Below, piece by piece: positions 6,001-8,142 of a stretch of DNA of 8,142 nucleotides (its first letter is position 1; each line of letters opens with the position of its first letter). The notes below the pieces were generated by a model, which did no database searches, was not told the origin of the DNA, and saw nothing but the letters and a program-made list of their open reading frames with translations. Source of the DNA: a bacterium (lineage in GTDB: Bacteria > CG03); NCBI GenBank assembly GCA_013791675.1, contig VMTI01000232.1, forward strand, positions 1 through 8,142, written 5' to 3'. A program made the translations under genes and the position numbers.

Positions 6001-8142
6001 TATGGAAAGACGGCGACGCCGACGCTGAATTTGACCTGCCGATGCCATCCGATCCCGATAATGTGGGCGGTACTTCCGGTTATTTGATAGGGCCGGGGCA
6101 CGGTGATATATGGCTTTCATCCGGGACTTTTAACCCCGCTACAAGACAGGCGAATCTCACATTTAACACGCCCCAAACGATAGGCATGAGCCCTCAAAAT
6201 TATTACATAACCGTTGACATATCCGAATTCGCCGAGCCTGGAAAAACTTTTATTGTGCGCATGAAAGACAGAAATTATTTTAAATGGAACATTGCTTCCG
6301 CTGTGGAGCTTGCATCCAATAATTTTGAAATAAGGGTTCCCACGGCCACTATCACAACTTCCCCGGGCCAGATTACGGTGTATGCCACTAATCTTGTGGA
6401 TGAAGACACAATGCAGATAGCGCAGGGCACAGACAAGCTTGGAATGATTAAGTTTGATATGCTGACAAACAAATACACCGTGCCGTGGACAAAAATTACT
6501 TTGGGACTTAAAGGTTCCGCCGACCCCGGCCGGTACGATGCCGCCAAGAACATATATATTCCTTCCGCCGATATTGGTTCGGTAAGAATATACAAAGACG
6601 CGCAATCGAAGGGAACCGCCGGCTACGGGGAATTTTCGCCATCCGCCGACTCACTTATATCTTCAGGCCAGGAAACATTCGGAACACTGCAGCCCGGTAT
6701 ATGTATAATTACCCTGAGGAATCCGGCAAATCTCAATGAAGAGAGAGCTCAGGTTATATCGGAATCAACATCCACTTATTTTGTGGCTTATTCTTTTACG
6801 AATTCCGCCGCCGTTGGCGCCGCCGCAGGCGTGAAGCTGGCCAATTCTTCCGGAATCATGGCTTTTATGGAAGGGATTAACAGGGTGTTTGATTATTATG
6901 ATTATAACGGCAACGCTCGCAGGGATGACGGCGAGCCGGATATTTATCCGCTTGAATCCGAGGCGCCGCCTATTATAGCGACCGTGGATCGCTTGATTGT
7001 CAACAAAGCTCATCCGGGAATTACCCAGCTTATACAGGGCTCAAAGAACAATGTCCTCGAACAGTTTATTCTTTCTGTTGATCCTCTCACACCTCGCGCG
7101 GTATGGTGGAGCGGCCTCACGGTGGAGAAACTCGGCACGCTTCCCAACGTGGATGTAGACGCCGTGAAGATATGGAAATACAATTCAGGGTCAGTTGACC
7201 TGGCGGGAAACCCCGTGGTGAATATATCAACATCCGGCCCCACCGGACAGAAAGATGTTCTTGTGGCCAAAGCCGAGGGCGATTTGGTTTCTAATTCTTA
7301 CGGAGCTTTCGCGTCAACGTCCGTTTTTATTCCCTTTGACCAGGCTAATTGGCAGGAAATAAGTGTGGCTAATAAGAATTATCTGGTAACCTATGACCTT
7401 GATCCATTCGCCGAGGTGGGGAAAAATCTGGGCCTTAATTTCGGCACCATAAGCAGTTTCAAAGTAGAGCCCGTTGACGAGGTGAAAGATGAGAATTTCC
7501 CCATAAAATTCCCGGCGATAGAAGTAAAGGAATATTCGGATAATGTCACTTTTACTTTCACCGACGCCACGGGCCTTATAGAGGACAAGCAGATCAATCA
7601 GGGCGACAAAAATCTGCCCATTCTTAAACTGGATGTCAAGACCAACCAGTCCGACGCGTTCTGGAACAGCATTATGCTCGATCAGGCCGGTTCCGCGACG
7701 GACGACGATATAGACAATATAACGATATGGTTGGATAAGGACAATAACGCCAAGTTCAATGCGGTGCTGGATGAGAAAATATCTTCAGGTACTTTCAATA
7801 ACGGCCAGGCGGCATTCACTTTTGTCGGGCAGGAAGACGCCAGGAGGATAGGCCCGGTAAACACTATAAGTTATAAAACGGAAGTGCAGAATAGAAGTTA
7901 TTTCATAAATCTTTCACTTTCCGATACGGCTGTTCCCGCCAGGACAATAGCCCTTAAGGTGGACGGCACTCCCGAACTCGGTTATCTGGGCGTTTCGGCG
8001 CCGAACACAATAGACGCTTCTTTTGAGGCTGCGGGAGGGTATCTTCTGCCGTCAAAGATAATAAAGGCGTCACCGCGCATGCTTTATGTGAACGGCGAAT
8101 CGCTTGCTCCTGAAACCGTCTATCAGGGGACGGATGAAGTGG
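1..8142 (+). CDS. Giant Ig-like repeat protein, probable secreted or surface rod/adhesin (internal fragment, both ends missing)
   Basis: One uninterrupted reading frame (codon start at base 3) gives 2713 residues with no stop, so the real protein is larger. I see about 16 Ig-like beta-sandwich units (residues 1-1945) and then four full plus one partial unit of a second repeat type (1946-2713). D-x-[YWF]-x-N recurs at residues 114, 232, 358, 478, 599, 714, 833, 946, 1058, 1186, 1302, 1454, 1574 and 1715, spaced 112-152 residues apart; this fixes the register and shows that no frameshift occurs. Residue 1 starts within a truncated copy (W-W-N). Composition is Thr/Ser/Gly/Asn-rich with only 16 Cys. 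No catalytic motif, membrane helix, signal peptide or anchor is present; those would lie outside the window. Such chains in known families act as adhesins, stalks or cell-envelope spacers, and that role is inferred here. The coding call is very secure; the function is only general. Confidence 0.96.
3..224 (+). repeat. Ig-like unit R0, truncated at window start
   Basis: Residues 1-74 are the C-terminal two thirds of a zone-1 unit. It begins at W-W-N, the end of the D-x-W-W-N motif, followed by I-T-S-E-D (13-18 region) in place of the D-P-Y-D site, then F-N-F-T-F and W-T-I-T-A strands. It ends in an Ala run (71-74) before the next hinge. Its presence shows that the array extends upstream of the window. 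Confidence 0.85.
225..557 (+). repeat. Ig-like unit R1 with Gly/Pro hinge
   Basis: Residues 75-185. The hinge runs from L76 to G103 (V-P-N-E-T-Y-Q-P-G-T ... Q-V-A-G). It is followed by the strand F-A-V-T-V, the motif D114-A-N-W-N118 and the acidic site D133-P-Y-D136. A typical zone-1 unit. C78 sits in the hinge and is the only Cys in this unit. Confidence 0.88.
558..956 (+). repeat. Ig-like unit R2, longest zone-1 unit
   Basis: Residues 186-318. The hinge, L188-G221, is about six residues longer than its neighbours (G-E-W-S-G-A-A-A-P-Y insertion) and ends Q-T-A-G. Then come F-S-V-T-V, D232-N-W-W-N236 and the acidic site E-D-P-N-D-D (250-255), with a Tyr/Asn-rich loop insertion after it (L-Y-Y-G-F-N-P). 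The extra loop resembles the one in R3 (N-W-G-F-D-P), so these adjacent units may be closest relatives. Confidence 0.87.
957..1313 (+). repeat. Ig-like unit R3
   Basis: Residues 319-437. Hinge L320-G347 (L-L-P-N-E ... A-P-G-T ... Q-T-A-G), strand F-T-V-T-V-N-A, motif D358-Q-Y-W-N362 and acidic site D379-P-Y-D382. This is close to the zone-1 consensus. A 14-base exact match to unit R6 covers the D-Q-Y-W-N codons (1074-1087 versus 2142-2155). Confidence 0.88.
1314..1670 (+). repeat. Ig-like unit R4
   Basis: Residues 438-556. Hinge V442-G467 (L-L-P-T-Q ... G-K-S-G ... Q-T-A-G), which lacks the usual P-G-E and P-G-T. It is followed by F-T-A-T-V-N-A, D478-A-Y-W-N482 and a weakened acidic site D497-S-F-D500. 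The C-terminal third is Ser/Thr-rich. Confidence 0.87.
1671..2021 (+). repeat. Ig-like unit R5, with two cysteines
   Basis: Residues 557-673. Hinge L559-G588 (P-G-E-R-Y-V-P-G-D ... Q-P-A-G), strand F-T-V-T-V, motif D599-Q-Y-Y-N603 and acidic site D617-P-Y-D620. C598, directly before the motif Asp, and C660 are the only cysteines and could pair. Confidence 0.87.
2022..2369 (+). repeat. Ig-like unit R6
   Basis: Residues 674-789. Hinge L676-G703 (T-G-E-D-S-A-P-G-T-A-S-G-K-T-G ... T-A-G), strand Y-N-I-T-V, motif D714-Q-Y-W-N718 and acidic site D733-Q-Y-D736. A single Cys (C712) lies two residues before the motif Asp. Confidence 0.87.
2370..2726 (+). repeat. Ig-like unit R7, last unit with a full hinge
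   Basis: Residues 790-908. Hinge I793-G822 carries all sub-motifs (L-P-G-E-T-Y-N-P-G-N ... G-K-T-G-A-P ... Q-T-A-G). Then the strand V-F-Q-A-M-V-Y-A, motif D833-E-Y-Y-N837 and acidic site D851-P-Y-D854. The hinge does not recur after this unit. Confidence 0.87.
2727..3071 (+). repeat. Ig-like unit R8, hinge-less transition unit
   Basis: Residues 909-1023. It keeps D946-V-H-Y-N950 and D965-P-N-D968 but has lost the P-G-E/P-G-T hinge and the Q-T-A-G, which are replaced by a plain stretch (residues 915-938). The second half (V-N-G-Q-L-V-T-A-S-K-L-K-T) differs from R1-R7. It marks the border between the uniform and the divergent parts of the protein. Confidence 0.8.
3072..3479 (+). repeat. Ig-like unit R9, L-P-x-D-Y-x-F subtype
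   Basis: Residues 1024-1159. Motif D1058-D-Y-N-N1062, then I-H-F-T-S-D (1084-1089), L-P-S-D-Y-R-F-T (1103-1110) and S-D-K-G-K-R-E-F (1112-1119). From memory this matches a widespread bacterial Ig-like repeat type with V-x-F-T-S-S-D and L-P-x-x-Y-x-F-T-x-x-D-x-G strands. The unit is longer than its neighbours (about 136 residues). Cysteines 1024 and 1064 are a possible pair. Confidence 0.8.
3480..3809 (+). repeat. Ig-like unit R10, invasin/Big_1-like
   Basis: Residues 1160-1269. The pattern is I-A-G-N-S-V-Q-I near the start, D1186-T-F-G-N-P1191, then T-T-N-A-D-G (1220-1225) and later K-G-D (1241-1243). That order (A-G-x-S, D-x-x-G-N-P, T-N-A-D-G, G-D) is the signature of bacterial Ig-like group 1 domains found in intimin and invasin adhesins. 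This is the strongest link to a named family in the window. Cysteines 1199 and 1216 are close together. Confidence 0.78.
3810..4268 (+). repeat. Ig-like unit R11, enlarged
   Basis: Residues 1270-1422, about 150 long. D1302-A-Y-N-N1306 starts the core and F1380-W-Y-H-E-E (1380-1385) is the late strand shared with R12-R14. An insertion around residues 1323-1368, rich in Gly, Pro and Tyr, explains the extra length. Cysteines 1283 and 1378 are a possible pair. The following strand ends with I-R-V-N-P-N, a normal domain boundary. Confidence 0.75.
4269..4643 (+). repeat. Ig-like unit R12, T-A-G-x-T-S-Q subtype
   Basis: Residues 1423-1547. L-T-A-G-A-T-S-Q (1435-1442), I-Q-I-H-T-Q-D1454-T-F-G-N1458, S-P-G-R-Y-R-F (1476-1482) and a late strand Y-F-W-F (1510-1513). 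It pairs with R13, which shares T-A-G-x-T-S-Q, T-Q-D-x-F-G-N and G-R-Y-x-F. Cysteines 1468 and 1515 are a possible pair. A run of seven A at 4272-4278 does not disturb the frame. Confidence 0.8.
4644..5036 (+). repeat. Ig-like unit R13, T-A-G-x-T-S-Q / F-Y-Y subtype
   Basis: Residues 1548-1678. L-T-A-G-V-T-S-Q (1559-1566), I-Q-T-Q-D1574-K-F-G-N1578, S-G-R-Y-D-F (1603-1608), S-A-S-A-S-F-Y-Y (1627-1634). From memory, the late F-Y-Y strand followed by a Gly/Pro turn is typical of a broad class of bacterial Ig-like repeats in large surface proteins. No Cys. Confidence 0.82.
5037..5405 (+). repeat. Ig-like unit R14, T-A-G / F-Y-Y subtype
   Basis: Residues 1679-1801. V-V-I-T-P-Q-R-K-I-T-A-G (1684-1695), D1715-K-F-D-N1719, L-T-S-D-S-S (1731-1736), S-V-G-F-Y-Y-Y-D (1762-1769). 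Aligns with R13, with an insertion of about ten residues between T-A-G and the D-x-F-x-N motif (Y-L-N-Y-G-A-T-N-Y). No Cys. Confidence 0.82.
5406..5837 (+). repeat. Ig-like unit R15 and linker to the Q-G repeats
   Basis: Residues 1802-1945. Starts V-A-F-K-I-Q and has Y-A-V-D1826-A-Y-G followed by a Gly-rich loop instead of x-N. Cysteines 1837 and 1889 are a possible pair. From about residue 1892 the sequence is acidic and Pro-rich (D-P-P-D), then two strands (I-V-I-S-V-Y, A-E-L-T-I-Q) and a charged stretch D-P-E-T-Q-R-R. The exact end of the Ig fold is uncertain. Confidence 0.65.
5827..5840 (+). promoter_or_regulatory. Internal Shine-Dalgarno-like site before an in-frame ATG
   Basis: AAAGGAG at 5827-5833 lies four bases before an in-frame ATG at 5838 (Met1946) and ten bases before a second in-frame ATG at 5844 (Met1948). 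The purines come from consecutive AGG AGA arginine codons. The site falls at the junction between the Ig-like zone and the Q-G repeats, where it could start a shorter product or slow ribosomes. It may also be chance. Confidence 0.3.
5838..6365 (+). repeat. Q-G repeat unit B1
   Basis: Residues 1946-2121, first of a second repeat family unrelated by eye to the Ig units. I-Y-Q-G (1956-1959) is followed by L-I-E-R-L-D-L-K-T, W-T-G-L-Q-I, S-D-I-L-T-V-R-V-W-K-D (1993-2003), an acidic loop and, near the end, Y-Y-I-T-V-D-I (2067-2073) and F-A-E-P-G-K (2076-2081). The same order recurs in B2-B4. Confidence 0.8.
6009..6044 (+). other. Calcium-type loop in B1
   Basis: D2003-G-D2005-A-D2007-A-E-F-D2011 has Asp at positions 1, 3, 5 and 9 of an EF-hand-like loop; position 12 is Met2014, so the usual closing Glu/Asp is missing. 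It follows directly on the W-K strand. Calcium binding is inferred from spacing only. Confidence 0.5.
6366..6977 (+). repeat. Q-G repeat unit B2 with inserted acidic loop
   Basis: Residues 2122-2325, the longest Q-G unit (about 204). I-A-Q-G (2139-2142), W-T-K-I-T-L (2162-2167), A-D-I-G-S-V-R-I-Y-K-D (2189-2199) and Y-F-V-A-Y-S-F (2259-2265) follow the family order. After the last strand it carries an extra piece (about 2284-2318) with a short predicted helix and a calcium-type loop before the next unit. C2234 is the only Cys in the whole Q-G zone. Confidence 0.78.
6900..6935 (+). other. EF-hand/dockerin-like loop in B2
   Basis: D2300-Y-N2302-G-N2304-A-R-R-D2308-D-G-E2311 places D, N, N, D and E at positions 1, 3, 5, 9 and 12, the standard ligand spacing of a 12-residue EF-hand loop. 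It is preceded by M-A-F-M-E-G-I-N-R-V-F, which could form the entering helix. Position 6 is Ala rather than Gly and position 8 is Arg rather than hydrophobic, so it is atypical. There is no second loop next to it, unlike a dockerin. Confidence 0.6.
6978..7541 (+). repeat. Q-G repeat unit B3
   Basis: Residues 2326-2513. L-I-Q-G (2343-2346), W-W-S-G-L-T-V (2368-2374), V-D-V-D-A-V-K-I-W-K (2383-2392), then Y-L-V-T-Y-D-L (2460-2466) and F-A-E-V-G-K (2469-2474). The last motif closely matches F-A-E-P-G-K of B1. The central acidic loop of B1 and B4 is replaced here by a Gly/Asn/Ser stretch. Confidence 0.8.
7542..8072 (+). repeat. Q-G repeat unit B4
   Basis: Residues 2514-2690. I-N-Q-G (2531-2534), L-K-L-D-V-K-T (2541-2547; compare L-D-L-K-T in B1), F-W-N-S-I-M-L, D-D-I-D-N-I-T-I-W-L-D (2568-2578), an acidic loop, then S-Y-F-I-N-L-S-L (2632-2639). 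The canonical order is preserved. Confidence 0.8.
7734..7772 (+). other. Calcium-type loop in B4
   Basis: D2578-K-D2580-N-N2582-A-K-F-N2586-A-V-L-D2590 resembles the D-x-D-x-N-x-x-x-D-x-x-x-D loops often seen in large extracellular bacterial proteins. It sits at the same place, right after the I-W strand, as the loop in B1. Confidence 0.5.
8073..8141 (+). repeat. Q-G repeat unit B5, truncated at window end
   Basis: Residues 2691-2713 give a strand (M-L-Y-V-N-G-E) and V-Y-Q-G (2706-2709) at the expected distance, 175 residues after the Q-G of B4. The gene therefore continues downstream with at least one more unit. Confidence 0.75.

Noticed and set aside
6117..6605. Longest reverse-strand open frame (162 codons), plus overlapping ones at 5652-6101 and 5911-6120
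   Set aside because: They lie opposite well-conserved repeat units of the forward gene, overlap each other in different frames, and their translations lack recognisable motifs. They are by-products of the forward coding sequence.

Overview
The window lies entirely inside one very large protein-coding gene on the + strand. The third forward frame (codons starting at positions 3, 6, 9 ...) runs without a stop from base 3 to base 8141. That is 2713 codons with neither the start nor the end of the gene in view. There is no intergenic DNA, so no promoter, terminator, RNA gene or second gene was found. In the text below, residue r begins at base 3r.

The protein is a modular beta-rich chain typical of secreted or cell-surface proteins: rich in Thr, Ser, Gly, Asn and Val, and poor in Cys. 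I read it as three consecutive zones. (1) Residues 1-1023 hold eight full Ig-like units and one truncated unit of about 115-130 residues. They carry the motif D-x-[YW]-[WY]-N and, about 20 residues later, an acidic D-P-Y-D-like motif. Seven of them begin with an unusual Gly/Pro-rich hinge of the form L-x-P-G-E ... P-G-T ... G-K-T-G ... Q-T-A-G. (2) Residues 1024-1945 hold seven more divergent Ig-like units. One has invasin/Big_1-like features, and four or five carry a late F-Y-Y / F-W-Y strand motif. (3) Residues 1946-2713 hold four full units and one truncated unit of a different repeat, about 175-205 residues long. Each has an x-Q-G motif near its start, a D-[IV]-x-x-[VI]-x-[IV]-[WY] strand in the middle and a Y-[FLY]-[IV] strand near the end. 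Three loops resembling EF-hand or dockerin calcium loops occur here.

The likely role is a long extracellular rod or adhesin: a string of beta-sandwich domains holding something away from the cell. That is inferred from architecture only. No enzyme domain, membrane segment, anchor, signal peptide or sorting signal lies in the window.

Organism: a bacterium of medium GC with heavy use of ATA for Ile and AGG/AGA for Arg alongside GCC/GGC/GCG codons. From memory, the Q-T-A-G-x-x-F-x-V-T-V-N-A-x-D-x-x-W-N style of repeat is common in very large proteins of Elusimicrobiota, Omnitrophota and related uncultured Gram-negative lineages. I offer that as a low-confidence guess. I saw no defence system, mobile element or CRISPR array. 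The novelty, if any, is in the giant protein itself: the hinge motif, the Q-G repeat family with its calcium-type loops, and a strong internal ribosome-binding site exactly at the boundary between zones 2 and 3.
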